A DNA stretch of 64,000 nucleotides from Lepeophtheirus salmonis. Its lineage: Eukaryota > Arthropoda > Copepoda > Siphonostomatoida > Caligidae. This document shows positions 11,931 through 23,519 of the stretch, piece by piece. Made by a program: the position numbers and the translations under genes. Under the pieces are notes generated by a model. It was not told the origin of the DNA. It made no database searches and saw only the letters and a list, made by a program, of their open reading frames with translations. The stretch lies in the NCBI RefSeq assembly GCF_016086655.4, contig NC_052141.2, positions 11,656,001 through 11,720,000 on the forward strand. Reading direction: 5' to 3'. Position 1 is the first letter of the stretch. Each line of letters begins with the position of its first letter.

Positions 11931-12249
11931 AATCAAACTAAATTGGTTCATTGGTTTTATTTAACTACTAATTAAGTTAAACGGCATAAATACAATATAA
12001 GTATAATATTAATCATTCATCCTACACCTCCTAACGTTCAAAGTTCAATGCAAAAATTCCTAATACAGTACCTTCCATTTTCTTTTTCTTTTCATTGATG
12101 ATGTTATGAGCGGTGTTGAGCATTTTTCAAATTATGAAAAAAAGGCAAAAACTCTACTTTGTAAATATAAATACTGGAAAGATGTTTTTAGTTATTTTGT
12201 ATAAAATAATTTTTATAGACTTTTTTAAATCTATAAAAAGTGCTTCTAA

Positions 12250-12294
<45 letters not shown>

Positions 12295-12602
12295 CCTATG
12301 GAATAAAAAAAAGAGAAAAAAGTTAAGGAAATTTGTTGATCCACGTATGGGTGCATCCTTTTTCTACATTTTTAGAAAGGAAAGATTTTATGTGATTTGA
12401 TATTTTTATAGGTTAGAATAATGTCTATCATTCAAATATTAAATTTTTGGGGGGAAAAAAAATTACCCCTATTTTTCGTAAAAATTTTTCATCCTGAGCA
12501 GCAACTTTATATGCGTTCATTAAAAGGTATCAATGACGGTTGGAAGTTCACCACGCAATTTCAGATATCGACAAAGTTGATTAGTTTTCTATGTATATAT
12601 TG
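11931..12602. repeat. Gap with a 36-base T homopolymer
   Basis: AT-rich DNA. An uninterrupted run of 36 T occupies 12252-12287. It could be a poly-A tail of a minus-strand retroposed sequence or simply a length-variable microsatellite; no adjacent retroelement was recognised. The plus-strand open frame at 12421-12627 shows no known motif. Confidence 0.6.
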
Positions 12603-13063
12603 TACCAGGTATGCACCTATGAAATGAGACTTTTTTTTTAAATTAAATATTTTGGTAGCGATCAACATTAACGGTTTGACCGAGTTGTAGAAGGTCATAC
12701 CATATGACACCAAATTGGTCCCGGAAGACAAACAGCATTGCCTTCTTTATGAAGCGATCAGTTTTGTGGTTGGTTTGGTCTTGACGCACCTGAAGCACTG
12801 TGATCTGCTTAGAACATATCCACTGTAAGCTTCCACAAGCATTTGATGGGCTTGAGAAGCGTTTTTCTTCAATTGATAATAGAAAATCAATAATATCCGT
12901 ACATCGTATTTTGTAGGCACAAATTTAGACATGTTTACGAGCAAAAAAAGTGCATCGTTGAATGAAACTATATAAGCAATGAATTAAATATTGTTGACAC
13001 ATGTCCAAATATGTATTTAGATTTTTGAACCGATTTATAATGTCTAACTGGTGATACCTAGGA
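12603..13063 (-). mobile_element. Mos1-like mariner deletion derivative
   Basis: The minus-strand frame starting near 12930 reads MSKFVPTKYDVRILLIFYYQ, then KKNASQAHQMLVEAYSGYVL, which is the Mos1-type N-terminus (SSFVPNK...HLKKTA..HRMLVEA). After a stop and deletion it continues with GVIWYDLLQLGQTVNVDRYQ, the central G-V-I-x-Y-E-L-L-x-P-G-x-T-V-N block. The ends show weakly matching terminal words (ACCAGGTATGCACCTATG on the left; CCTAGGTATCACCAG on the minus strand at the right). At about 460 bp against the usual 1.3 kb it cannot be active. Confidence 0.72.
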
Positions 13064-13564
13064 ACCAATAGCCGAAAGTATCATTCCATAGAAAAATATA
13101 TAAAAATGTCAAACACCCTTTTGTTTCATGTCCACTTTTGAAACATATAAAGAATTTTGGTTGACTTAATTCCATGCATACTTCAGAGTTTGAGGCAGGA
13201 TATTGGGAAGCCTGTGTGCTATTTGGTATTCCTTCTTACAGGAAGCAGAGTTACGATGAGGAAAAAGCAATGAGTGTGGCTGTCAGTAACTAATTGCTCA
13301 ACAGCTCACAGAAGATAGAGTGGTTGACCAATGAAATTTAAGGACTATCTTAATATCTGCTGCCAACGCTAGATACTCTGTGGATTCCCCAATGGCGTGA
13401 CTCATTGTGGAATTATTCCGCCGAATTAATTAGATATTTTCCATCGATATCACTTTGGTATGAATGTACTCCTACGATGATTATTTGACGATATAAGAAG
13501 TATTGGAAAGAAAAAACGGATTAAGTTGGATTTTTTCTAGCTAACCTCCTCAACTACAACTTTT
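13064..13564. other. Gap, no recognised gene
   Basis: Moderately AT-rich with no reading frame or repeat I can name. Confidence 0.4.
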
Positions 13565-13740
13565 GAGTTCATGTTGAGTGGAAGACCTGCAGTGTCCGTC
13601 ATTCAAACACCAATACCCTCAAACCCCCTGTCCGCCTGTACTTCGACGCTATAACAGAGGATTACATTTGCAGCGGGTGGCAGACCTTCCGCCGTCACCT
13701 AGAAGCAGTCATTGCCATTAAAGGACGGCTACATTAATAA
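13565..13740 (+). pseudogene. Mariner-like transposase, C-terminal fragment
   Basis: The plus-strand translation NTLKPPVRLYFDAITEDYIC, then SGWQTFRRHLEAVIAIKG, matches the last 45 residues of mariner transposases. It ends with tandem stops. The 3' flank to about 13880 matches the flank of the fragment at 4150-4345, so the two are copies of one family. Confidence 0.68.
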
Positions 13741-13984
13741 GTCAAGAGAGCTCAGAAACAAATCTATTTATAGTATTAATTTTGTTGAAATTATATCGTT
13801 CATTGATAAATCATATCTTGGTGAAGTTTGAAATTCAGAGTGTTTAGACTTTAATGGACCCTCGTGTGTGTTATCCTCTCAATAACTTTAATTATATCGA
13901 TATAGATTCACAAGTCAACAAAAAAAATACTTTAATTTCCATAACACATTGATATTTACGAAACCGGATTGAATATTTATGTGT

Positions 13985-14640
13985 GCTTATAAAAGACGGA
14001 GAGTAACCTTGAGGATCTGAGTCTGAGTTATAATTGTGAGTCCTTGTTGGACTCAAAGTAAAATTGAGGGTCGACATCGGGGACATTTTTGTCAATGTCC
14101 TTGTTTATTTCCTTCATCCCCTCCTCCCTTGTAGCAGCTGATTGTTGCTTATCTCTTCCAAGACATTCTTCAAATGTTCAGGGTTACCATACTGATTTTT
14201 GGTTCCTTTTTTTTTAATCACTAATTATAATTTATAGCCACATACCAGGATTTCTCTATATAATTTGTGATGTACATCCTGTGATTTTTTTAAGCTGCCC
14301 AGTTTGTTTGTTTTTTTGTTTTTAAAACGGTTAGTAATCTAAAGATGAATTTTCTTTTACTTAGCAGTTGTGATTATTATTTAAGTAGTGAACATCCTTT
14401 CCTAAATAGATTAAATTATATTCAAACCCTGATTGAACATTCGTGTGTGCTCCTAAAAGACGTACCCTAAGGATTTTTTTAGGGATTATAATAGTAAGTC
14501 CTTGTTGTAATCAGAATAGAATTGAGGATCGACATCGAATTAATTCTCATCTATGTCCTGATTCATTCCCTTCTACCCTTCACCTCTCGTCACAGCTGCT
14601 TGTAGCTGATCTAATGAAACATCATGAGTCATGACTAAAC
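13985..14640 (+). repeat. Interspersed repeat family A, two adjacent copies
   Basis: Two copies in direct orientation (about 13985-14220 and 14440-14640) share an ordered set of words: AAAGACG, GTCCTTGTTG, AAATTGAGG-TCGACATCG, TGTCC(T/A), TTCCTTC, a CAGCTG-containing block, and in the first copy ends with CAGGGTTACCAT and a T run. The same ordered words recur in other copies in the window. The open frames within them (13892-14095, 14443-14634) come from the repeat, not from a gene. Confidence 0.7.
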
Positions 14641-15539
14641 TGAAATAAATATATTACAATACAAATTTAGTAGAAGCAAATTTTATAAACAACTTTGAAG
14701 CGCCGAGGGCAATGACGATTTACTTACAAATATATATTTAAAAGACCTTTGAATGCATTCATTTGTAATGTGTAAGGAATCTAAGTAAGTTATGCATATG
14801 TATTTATAGAATTCTATAATAATATACTCTGTACATATATATCTCTCGAAAAGCACACTCCATAAATCACTGAATACATAATATAATATTTATATCAATT
14901 GCACAAGTATGTAAATTTATGCAAATGTCCTAGGGGAGGTATCCCCATTTAATAGACACCTACTCATAAATTTACTTAAATGAAGGACGCATTTAGATAT
15001 TATATATGTATTAGGGCTTCCATGTTCCCGACCTCCCAGGGTTTTACACCTATAGAAAATCCATGGGAAAATATCAAATTTGACGCATCATAATTTATCA
15101 TTCTATCTCGAAATTGGAGATAGCGAATGGGGATAATTGAAAATCAAATATCGCAACCTTTTTTCAATAAGGATATAACTTCGTAAAACGAATAATATAT
15201 TACTGGAGTAGATCGATCAATCGATCACAATGGCTTGAATAAGTTTCCACATATGAATAGATACTCAATGGAGTATATTTCTATTTATGTATGTTGATAG
15301 TAATTTTCTGTTTCAGGAGTTAATGGATTTGATGACATAGAAGTTCCTCTTCATGATACCTATTACCTTCATTCTGTAATTGTTCATGGGTAATACAAGA
15401 AAAAACACAGTGCTTTACTAAATGAGATTTGATCTCCTCTGACCCCATCCTTCAGTCCACGGATCGGCTCCGAGTAATCTAATAATATATTCTTCGCTAT
15501 GCAAAGTTATTTCCTTATTATTAAAAGGTTGCGATAATT

Positions 15540-15910
15540 TATTTTCAGCTGTCTCCAATTGCGAGATAAAAAGAGAAAGAATGACCAGCGGGCAAACTTA
15601 CACATAGTGATGAAAATCGTGTGAATAATGGGCATGTTAATAAAAGAAACCGAAAATTAACATGATAAGTGGTAACAATGACAATTTGAACAATGTTTTG
15701 GAGAAGATCAGCTACAATCAGCCGAGACAAGGGAAAGGGGGTAGGAGAAGGAAATAAACAAAGAAATTGGTTAAAATTACAGCGATGTCGGTCTTCAATT
15801 CCACCCTGAGTTCAACAAGGACTTTCAATTATAAGAAATCCTCAAGGTTCTGTCTTTTATGAGCACAAAAGAATGTTCAACCAGGTTGAAATATAATTGA
15901 ATTTAAAGAT
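15540..15910 (-). repeat. Interspersed repeat family A, reverse copy
   Basis: Read on the minus strand, the words CCTTGTTGAACTCAGGGTGG, AATTGAAGACCGACATCGC and CTTTGTTTATTTCCTTCTCC, then a CAGCTG/TAGCTGAT block, appear in the same order as in the copies at 14.0 and 52.2 kb. It contains no gene. Confidence 0.65.
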
Positions 15911-17918
15911 TTAGGAGAGGAAGTTCACTACTCAGGAATTAAATTATAATGGTAGCTGCTAAGGAATATAAAATTCATATTTATCTATTCCAAAAAAAGG
16001 GCCTCCTAAAAAATTCATACGATTTACATCAGTACTAATACAATGTACCCAATTTCCTAATAAAAGTTTCATTTAATTATATTGGGTGCAGCAACATCAC
16101 TTCCTTTTTCCAAAATACAATTAAACAAGTTTTATTTATCAAACATGTTGTATTTTTGTTCCATAATGATAGTACACATTTAAAGTTTTGTTTTATACTG
16201 TTTTGCAAATCATTTTTTTTTTTTTTCACTTTGAATAACTTTTGATTGAGGGCTTTCAAGGGGATAATTAATTTATACAAAAAGATACAACATTTAATTT
16301 ACGATACATCTTATTTTTTAGTTGTGGATCATTCGTTGATTAACGTATTAGTAATTAGAAAATTTGCAAAGGTCTTTAAAATGTTGGTTTTCTCGAATAA
16401 ATTCGGTTCCAATTACCAGATTTAAACAAACTGCGCCAATTTAAAATTATTGGTACGGCAGCAAATTTTTAAATTGCTTATCCGAGGATGAATTAGCTTT
16501 TAATCCATTTTACTAATTTCAAAACATAAAAATGAATGGAAAAACCGGGTTTTCTTTGTTTTTTGTATTAGAAACTTAAGTAATAAACTGATTTTCATAA
16601 ATTGTACCAACAAAAAACCAAGAGCTAAATTGCAATTAGTTTAATTTTATAAATATTTTGTCAAATCATTTTTTGGCAATATTTATTTTCGACGTCAAAC
16701 GCATGTTCCTCACTACTCCAACGTATGATAGCAACTTACTCTATTTCCAAGAAAACTTTAGAATCTCGCCTCTAATATGAAACCACGCCCACTCCGTTAC
16801 TATAACTGCAGCTATTGCCACACATTTTAAAAAAGAAGTCATGTTATCGCAACCTGTATATAAATTTACTACTACTTAACATTACATACTTTGTATAGAA
16901 ATAAGTTATTTATTACATTTTACTCGGTTGTATTTAGTTACATTACTTATAACTTAGAATCAAGAGTAATTAAGTTACTTTAGTGTATATTAATTATTTA
17001 TCGATATCCATATCTACAATCAATTCGGGTTGTTTCTGAGATTGAGTAATGATTATGCAAATTTTAGTAAATTATATTATACATTCATACGCTTCAAAAA
17101 CTAATTTATCTTACATTTACTGTATTTTTTAAGTTATAGACTATTTCTGATCCTAGATCCTCTGAATACAACAAGAAAGTTTTGGTTGATTTTTGTATAC
17201 ATTAACATTAGGAATCCCGGGCGTCCGCAGACAATAAAATATGGCAAATAATGAATTTTTCAGCCAAAAATTACCGCATTGTGGGGCAAAAACATAGCTT
17301 CTGTTTAATTTTGTTACCAGAATATTATTTATAAATTAAGTAAGAAATGAAATATCCTTTTCAATGAATCCTCTGTAATAAAAATTAGTTTATTTATTTA
17401 TTAATAATTATAATTTGTAAAAGACTCACAAGGACTGTATATTATTTTTTCATGTTTTGTATAGATATAGATATATATAATTATGTAGTATGTATTATGT
17501 ATGTTTGCATGTAATTAGGAAATCGTAGTAATAATAATATAATTAATAGTAATAAATATGACAATAATAACTCATGTCCACAGCTGTGCAAATAACGAAT
17601 AACTACTCCGTTATTCAAGGACATAACCAACTGTAGACAAAAAATGAATACAATTTTTATAATATATATATATATATAATTAATGATATACATAAATACT
17701 ATGTATATAATAACTGAAGGAACAAAAATCGATTTCAATGAAAATAATAAGGATGATTAATTAATAATTCACACTACAAATGACTTTGGCACAGTTTGAT
17801 AATAACACTATAAGTAGACGCAGCATATAATAAGAGAATGTAATTAATTGAATATTTAGAAAGAGAAGTACAAAAACACACAGGGAAACAAACAAAATAT
17901 TATCTGGGACTTCCCTAC
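15911..17918. other. AT-rich gap downstream of plexin-B
   Basis: No gene recognised. The block 16080-16215 (minus strand) matches 60455-60525 and ends in a GCAGCAACATCACTTCC word resembling a transposon terminus. Near 17660-17685 there is a short TA microsatellite. The plexin-B 3' untranslated region must begin at the right edge, but I see no clear AATAAA close to the stop codon. Confidence 0.45.
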
Positions 17919-20900
17919 CTAAAGGGTCTTATAAATATCCTCCAACTTATCAGCCAAACCTAAATGTTTGGAGAGTTTGTTCTCATTCAAAGCAGAGTAT
18001 ACATCGTGGTAATACTGATCGACGTACATAAAAAGTTCTCTAAGAGCAGCAGACTGATTAAATTTCCCTTCGTGAAAGGATGACAGACCATGCATGTAGT
18101 AGTTGAGGTCTTGATCACTGATTTGTGGCATGTTGCGTATGAGTTCATAGGATTCCCGAATGAGTCCCCTATAGTCCGTAATGTCTTTTGCAAAAAGCAA
18201 TTTATGGGAGGGAGACTCCTTGTTTAGCTTGGGCTCAGTCGCCGAGGAAGAGTCCATAAAGGCCTGAGCAATTATGGATAAATTAGAATCTGACGTGTAA
18301 GTTTTCTCTATATCAAATATAAAGTCCGGGTTTTTTATTATATTCACCCAAAAGCGTAGGGGTACACTATTGGATTTCCAAGAATGAATTATTTCGGGGG
18401 AATTCACGTTGTGGGCGATTGCTGCATCATCGAAAATGTCGTACAACCATTTGACAATTGGAGGAAATTTTGAGTTAATGGAAAAAACCGTTGCAAAAAA
18501 GTCATCAATGAACTTTTGTAATGTCCCTTTTGTGGATAACAGCCGTGTTAAAAATACTTCTGGTATGGATTTGTGTGACTTGAGTGTTCCATTTGAGGAT
18601 TTCCCCGAGAGAGTGCTCTCGGGTTCCTTCAAATGATATAAGAAACACTTTGAATTTGACAAGTCGTTTTCTCCTCCAATGGAGCGACTATACATCTGTT
18701 TGGGAACTAAAGAAACGACTGCACGGCCCTTCACACCGTAGTGAGCCAATGTGTTGACTCTCTTCCCAACAGAAGACTCCTTTGTTGTCAAATCGAAATC
18801 CTGAAGAACAACATGGGCATCTTGACCACACTGCCACTCCAAATCAATTTCATCCACGGATGGTCTCATGGAGAAAGGAGTGTTTTTATAAACGGCGTTG
18901 AGAATTTTGGATTTCACTTGAGAAATGGTATCACAATCCAGGACTCGTGTTTGAAAGGCTTCTTCAAACTCCCTTTGGAGAACGTAGCAAGTAATCACAG
19001 AATAAGAGATGGGTTCCCTAAGCAAACCCGATTCGGACAAAGAGTATTTTGCTTCCTGAGTAATAAAGTCCACAGGGCCCTTCTCGATTTGATATTTAAT
19101 AGCCTTAAATAGTAGAAATAGTGAAGAGCCGGCATAGTCTTTCATATACCCGTACAAACAAAGAGCTAACCAATTGGTGAGTAGCTTTTCCACAACTGAC
19201 TCAGTGCGTCGAAGCATTAATTGCGGATGTCTCGTCTGAAGAGACTTTTCAATGAGACGGAGTAAAAGCGTCCTCAAAATATCAGTTAAATATTCCATAT
19301 TTGTCAGAGTTGCTACAGTAAATAGGGATGCAAAATTAACACGGTCTCTTATACTGAATGAAGGCTGTTTTTCAAGAGTATCTATAAGGGTGAGTAAAAA
19401 ACATTTATTATGTATAAGTTGATCCATCTGAGAAAGGGAATAGGACTTTCGATCCTCAATTTCGCTAGATACATTCAAAATGGGGTGATCCGTCACTCCA
19501 GGGAAAAACACATTCATAATATACTTCCGATGTTCACGGATTGGAATACCAGAAGTCTCAAGCTCGGAAGTAAGATCAGTCATATCCGTTTGGAGCTCCG
19601 CAAAGGCTTGCTTACACTCTGATCGAACGTTATTTTCAAGAGTATCCATTTGTATTTGTATACGTTTATACTCTCTTTCCGCCTGAGAAGACTTGTGACG
19701 ATATAGAATGAGGCCAAGGGCTGCAACAAAGATCAATATGGCTGCCGCAGCGCTAATACCTCCAATGACTTCTGTAGAAAATGAAGCATGATCATTAAAA
19801 TCATAGACGATTTCCCCCAAATTGAAACGAAGACTCTTCCCAACTTTGACTACTACATTCATTGGACGTCCGTTATAAAAAGGCATCTCAGATGAGTCTG
19901 AGAGCAAGGGTGGGAAACAGACTAACTGAGACTCAGTGAGAGAGGTCACATTGCAGTATTTTGTTCCAATATTGACTTCAACATCATGTTGATTTGACGC
20001 CAAGTTTAATTTACTCCCCTCAAGAACAAGTTCATCGCCCTTGTACTTCTTGATTCCTTCTCCGAAAGGATAATATTTGGGATCCTCATAAAAAGATATC
20101 TTTGAGTCCACATTGGGATAGGATTTAGAAAGAAAGAGAAGCTCCGTCACGTTATCCATTTTAAATCCAACGTCAAATTGGTGAAAGTTTGAGGCTGTAG
20201 ATGCAGACACGGTGGCTTTATTAGTATTATTACGAAAAACCTGATTATGAAGTATATTTTGAACAGAAGGGGTTTCACACTCCATAATTCGACTATTCAA
20301 AATATAACAAGAGGATTCTACAAAGGAATTACCAGCCTTGGTGTGTAACAACATCTCTGGCTCTTGTACGGAATCAAAATGTTCCCCATGAACAGTTATG
20401 ATTCTACCTCCAGAGAAAAAGCTAGAGGTTGGTTTTATCTCATGAATCACTGGATTTGGAGTAAAGGAAAATGAGTGTCGATAAGTTCTTTTTGCTCCAT
20501 CAATCATTAGGTAAATAACTTTAGTTTGTGTAGTTAAGCCCACCCCAGATATAACGCAATGTAATAAGTTACTATGTCGAGGGAGTTTCAGATGACAAGG
20601 TACACGGTCTAAAAATATTTTAACATTCGTTCCAATATCCAAATTGACTCCAGATATGGAGATAGTTGTTCCTCCAGCCATAGGTCCTTTTGAGGGACTT
20701 ATGTGAGTGATATAGTAGTCCTTGTATTCAAAAAATAGAGGTGAGTAATGTCCATCATAAAGGACAGACACATTTTTTGGTATAATGACCGGCCCATTAC
20801 GGCAACTCAAGGACACGGATATTTTGAAGTTCAGGAAATGACATTTCTTATTCCCAAGATAGATTTTATCAATTGCATCTTGCTTATGAATTGCTAGATT

Positions 20901-23465
20901 TGTTCCCATGAACTCAATTGGTGTACCACCTTCGAGTGGACCACTCCTCGGACTTATCTCTTTTATTTCGGGTTTGGGACAATAGGTTGAGCTCTCATTA
21001 CAATTGGAGGCGCAAGCTCCATTGCACCAATTGCAACCGTAACTAGAATCACTGCTCTTACAAAGTGAACAGTCCGTGCCTATAACAGAGCATTTAAAAA
21101 TGGTAATATTTGCCTTATCAATAATATCGTTGTCATTGACCAAGACAATGAGGGAGGCCGTCATTTCCGCTACATCCGCAAAATAGTTGTACTGAGTTGC
21201 TTCACAATTGATGGTAGAATCAACAAGGTTTGCTGAGACCTTAAATTTGGCATTTTCAATACTTACAAGACACCAGTATTTCAATGTTGTTTTATACACA
21301 GATGGAAGTCTATTTTGAAAAGGTAGCTTTAATCCAACAAGAACATCATTCGGAATTTTTGGAATTGACATCAAGTCCAAAGCAGGACAGGGATATTTAT
21401 GAATAAGAGATCTATAATCCATTAAAGCAGTGGATGGACACTCCATTTGAGAGGACAAACAAGTACTCGTTTCCAAACACCATAAACAATCATAGGTAGC
21501 TGAGCACTGTCGACATGACCTTTGTTTGGAGCAGTCATATAAAGGTATGGTTAGTGAGTCCAGTAGAGTTGTCCTAGAACCAGTAAAAGCTATTGATAGA
21601 GAAATGTTTTCTGCATTACGCCAACGACGACCACCGTTCACCAAAGGATTTGGACATGTTAGCCCAGTGGCTACATACTCAGCCTCCAATCTGACTTCAT
21701 CATTGAATACACAAAGAAATTTTTGTCCTTGGGGAAGAGTAGGAAGGGATTGGACATGTAAGTGAATATTCGCGACGGAATGAGATACAGATAGGGCGGA
21801 CGGGGATATTTTCTCTAAATGAATACAACGATTGTTTACCCCAGGAGAAAACCATTGAGAGTCATCCATGTTACAAAGAGATTTGAGTGTGCATTTGTTA
21901 TGAAGCGCACACCATCCACAGAAGGGATTATGGGCCTTTAAACAATCTCCACAACTCGAGAATTGATTACAGTTTGAGGCATTAAAAATAGAGAGTGAAT
22001 CTTCCTGTAGAGTAACAACTTCATCGTCCACTAAATGCAAATCTAGTATGGGAAGACCTGGAGCTGTAGAACCCTGAAGGGTTTGTAATTGCTTTATATT
22101 TCCAGGGCTTGCCAGGGAAGAGAGTACAACTTTACCATCATAAGTACCAGTTAGAATGATTGGGATCCTATTAAGCTCTGTCTGAGTAAATGTGGTAACA
22201 TTATCCTCTATGATTCCATAAGCCTCTTCTTGAATGACAGATGAACCTGATATCTTGAGACCTACTTTACAGAAATCATCAATGTTGCCCATTGTACCAA
22301 TATTAGGACACTTTCCTTCCTGTATGGGTCCAGAAATGTATTCCATATTACGGTAGCGCATTGAACCATTGAAACATTTATGAAGATTTTCCTCAAACTG
22401 TTGCTCTATGTTTGCCACACTATAAACACAAAGAGCAGATTCATTTCCATAGACTTTACCATCCTCTTGCATCCTTCCTTCTTTTGAGAATAGACCCATT
22501 AGAATGGAATCATTGGTTGAGAGAGATAATTGATCAGAGAGAGACGGTCGTTCAGACTCGATGAATTCAATGTCTTTAACAATATTAAAGAGCTCTCCTC
22601 GGTGATTACACTCGAGTGTGATCTCAGTATATGTATCATAGTTTGCATCAGATATGCAAATCCTCGCAAGTCGAGTCACATACTTCTCATTTGCATCTTC
22701 TCCAGGCAAGTGCGACTTTTTTTGGACGGTGATAAAATAAATATGATCGGATGTATTAAAGCCATACACATATTTAACAAGGAATCGATCTCTGTACTTG
22801 ACATCAATTCTGAGTAGAGATTGTTTAGCTATGTTACTCTCAGCATAGCGAAGATTATGAAGATTACGACTAGAAATAGCAGGAACATCGTGGCGATAGT
22901 CTCCACGGGCAGTAAAGGTTGTTCCTACATAGAGAACATTCCCGTGTCCCCATCGGTTATATCTTTGTGGACCTATGAAAGCATAGGTGGAAGAGTGTTC
23001 ATCATTGGCAGCAACTGCTTCTGGTATAAAAGAAGGATCCTTGGATATATTTTGTGCCTCATACTTCCAACATGAGCCCTGATGCAGAGAACCACAATAA
23101 ATTATTTTCCTATTCTCTGGATCATAGACCAGAGCTTTATTCACGTTATCAGTGAGCGGTGTGGATACATTCAGTCCAGACTCACATCCTGAGGCGTGAC
23201 AAAGTGGAGAATCCTGCTTCGGACCCGTGTTCAGACTATTTTTCACCTCCAACTCCCAATTTAATTGAGAAAGTGAATTCGTTCCACCCACATAGAGGTA
23301 GCGACCCTTCCTAGGAATCACTAAATGACTTAATCCGGGATGAGAAAACCTTCGAGGCGGATAAACACCCTCAGATAGCGACCAAAACACCACTAATATA
23401 AAAAGAATCTCCCGCATTTTCCGTCGCTCATCTTGAAAAAAGATTAAAAATATAAATATCATCAT
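17919..23465 (-). CDS. PlexB: Plexin-B, semaphorin receptor, single coding exon
   Basis: Transmembrane semaphorin receptor whose cytoplasmic part is a GAP for Ras/Rap-type GTPases and acts in axon guidance. The frame is 1848 codons; the more likely start is the Met at 23415-23417, which opens with a hydrophobic signal peptide (MREILFILVVFWSLSEG) and gives 1832 residues. Domains by residue of the longer frame: Sema about 35-490; three PSI modules near 498-545 (CGWC), 643-675 (CLWC) and 792-831 (CNWC); four IPT/TIG domains from about 835, 915, 1003 and 1128; one transmembrane helix about 1230-1257; then the split GAP domain. Both GAP arginine motifs remain: LRRTESVVEKLLTNW near 1417 and PLRFWVNIIKNP near 1701, with a Rho-binding segment between. 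Wording such as EYLTDILRTLL, LDCDTISQ and SIPEVFLTRLLS is closer to vertebrate plexin-B than plexin-A. Length is near the 1900-2050 of fly plexins. The lack of coding introns is odd for this family. Confidence 0.93.
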   Translation of the reverse strand: MMIFIFLIFFQDERRKMREILFILVVFWSLSEGVYPPRRFSHPGLSHLVIPRKGRYLYVGGTNSLSQLNWELEVKNSLNTGPKQDSPLCHASGCESGLNVSTPLTDNVNKALVYDPENRKIIYCGSLHQGSCWKYEAQNISKDPSFIPEAVAANDEHSSTYAFIGPQRYNRWGHGNVLYVGTTFTARGDYRHDVPAISSRNLHNLRYAESNIAKQSLLRIDVKYRDRFLVKYVYGFNTSDHIYFITVQKKSHLPGEDANEKYVTRLARICISDANYDTYTEITLECNHRGELFNIVKDIEFIESERPSLSDQLSLSTNDSILMGLFSKEGRMQEDGKVYGNESALCVYSVANIEQQFEENLHKCFNGSMRYRNMEYISGPIQEGKCPNIGTMGNIDDFCKVGLKISGSSVIQEEAYGIIEDNVTTFTQTELNRIPIILTGTYDGKVVLSSLASPGNIKQLQTLQGSTAPGLPILDLHLVDDEVVTLQEDSLSIFNASNCNQFSSCGDCLKAHNPFCGWCALHNKCTLKSLCNMDDSQWFSPGVNNRCIHLEKISPSALSVSHSVANIHLHVQSLPTLPQGQKFLCVFNDEVRLEAEYVATGLTCPNPLVNGGRRWRNAENISLSIAFTGSRTTLLDSLTIPLYDCSKQRSCRQCSATYDCLWCLETSTCLSSQMECPSTALMDYRSLIHKYPCPALDLMSIPKIPNDVLVGLKLPFQNRLPSVYKTTLKYWCLVSIENAKFKVSANLVDSTINCEATQYNYFADVAEMTASLIVLVNDNDIIDKANITIFKCSVIGTDCSLCKSSDSSYGCNWCNGACASNCNESSTYCPKPEIKEISPRSGPLEGGTPIEFMGTNLAIHKQDAIDKIYLGNKKCHFLNFKISVSLSCRNGPVIIPKNVSVLYDGHYSPLFFEYKDYYITHISPSKGPMAGGTTISISGVNLDIGTNVKIFLDRVPCHLKLPRHSNLLHCVISGVGLTTQTKVIYLMIDGAKRTYRHSFSFTPNPVIHEIKPTSSFFSGGRIITVHGEHFDSVQEPEMLLHTKAGNSFVESSCYILNSRIMECETPSVQNILHNQVFRNNTNKATVSASTASNFHQFDVGFKMDNVTELLFLSKSYPNVDSKISFYEDPKYYPFGEGIKKYKGDELVLEGSKLNLASNQHDVEVNIGTKYCNVTSLTESQLVCFPPLLSDSSEMPFYNGRPMNVVVKVGKSLRFNLGEIVYDFNDHASFSTEVIGGISAAAAILIFVAALGLILYRHKSSQAEREYKRIQIQMDTLENNVRSECKQAFAELQTDMTDLTSELETSGIPIREHRKYIMNVFFPGVTDHPILNVSSEIEDRKSYSLSQMDQLIHNKCFLLTLIDTLEKQPSFSIRDRVNFASLFTVATLTNMEYLTDILRTLLLRLIEKSLQTRHPQLMLRRTESVVEKLLTNWLALCLYGYMKDYAGSSLFLLFKAIKYQIEKGPVDFITQEAKYSLSESGLLREPISYSVITCYVLQREFEEAFQTRVLDCDTISQVKSKILNAVYKNTPFSMRPSVDEIDLEWQCGQDAHVVLQDFDLTTKESSVGKRVNTLAHYGVKGRAVVSLVPKQMYSRSIGGENDLSNSKCFLYHLKEPESTLSGKSSNGTLKSHKSIPEVFLTRLLSTKGTLQKFIDDFFATVFSINSKFPPIVKWLYDIFDDAAIAHNVNSPEIIHSWKSNSVPLRFWVNIIKNPDFIFDIEKTYTSDSNLSIIAQAFMDSSSATEPKLNKESPSHKLLFAKDITDYRGLIRESYELIRNMPQISDQDLNYYMHGLSSFHEGKFNQSAALRELFMYVDQYYHDVYSALNENKLSKHLGLADKLEDIYKTL

Positions 23466-23503
23466 TTATCACTTAATTAATTAGGGCTAAAACCCGATTT
23501 TAC
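23432..23503 (-). other. Possible 5' UTR intron of plexin-B
   Basis: On the minus strand, CTCAG/GTAAAA at 23503 is a good donor, and a T-rich tract ending TTTTTTCAAG at 23432 is a usable acceptor, defining a 72-base intron, similar in size to the introns of NSF and GGCT here. If it is removed, the new exon begins with an ATG in another frame (at 23431) that overlaps the main start at 23417 and ends after about a dozen codons. This is inferred from splice signals only. Confidence 0.4.
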
Positions 23504-23519
23504 CTGAGACATTACGAGA

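Noticed and set aside
12252..12287. T36 run as the tail of a retroposed gene
   Set aside because: No coding or retroelement sequence was recognised next to it, so it is left as a homopolymer.
18741..19112. 123-codon plus-strand open frame inside plexin-B
   Set aside because: Antisense shadow of the conserved plexin GAP region; no motif of its own.
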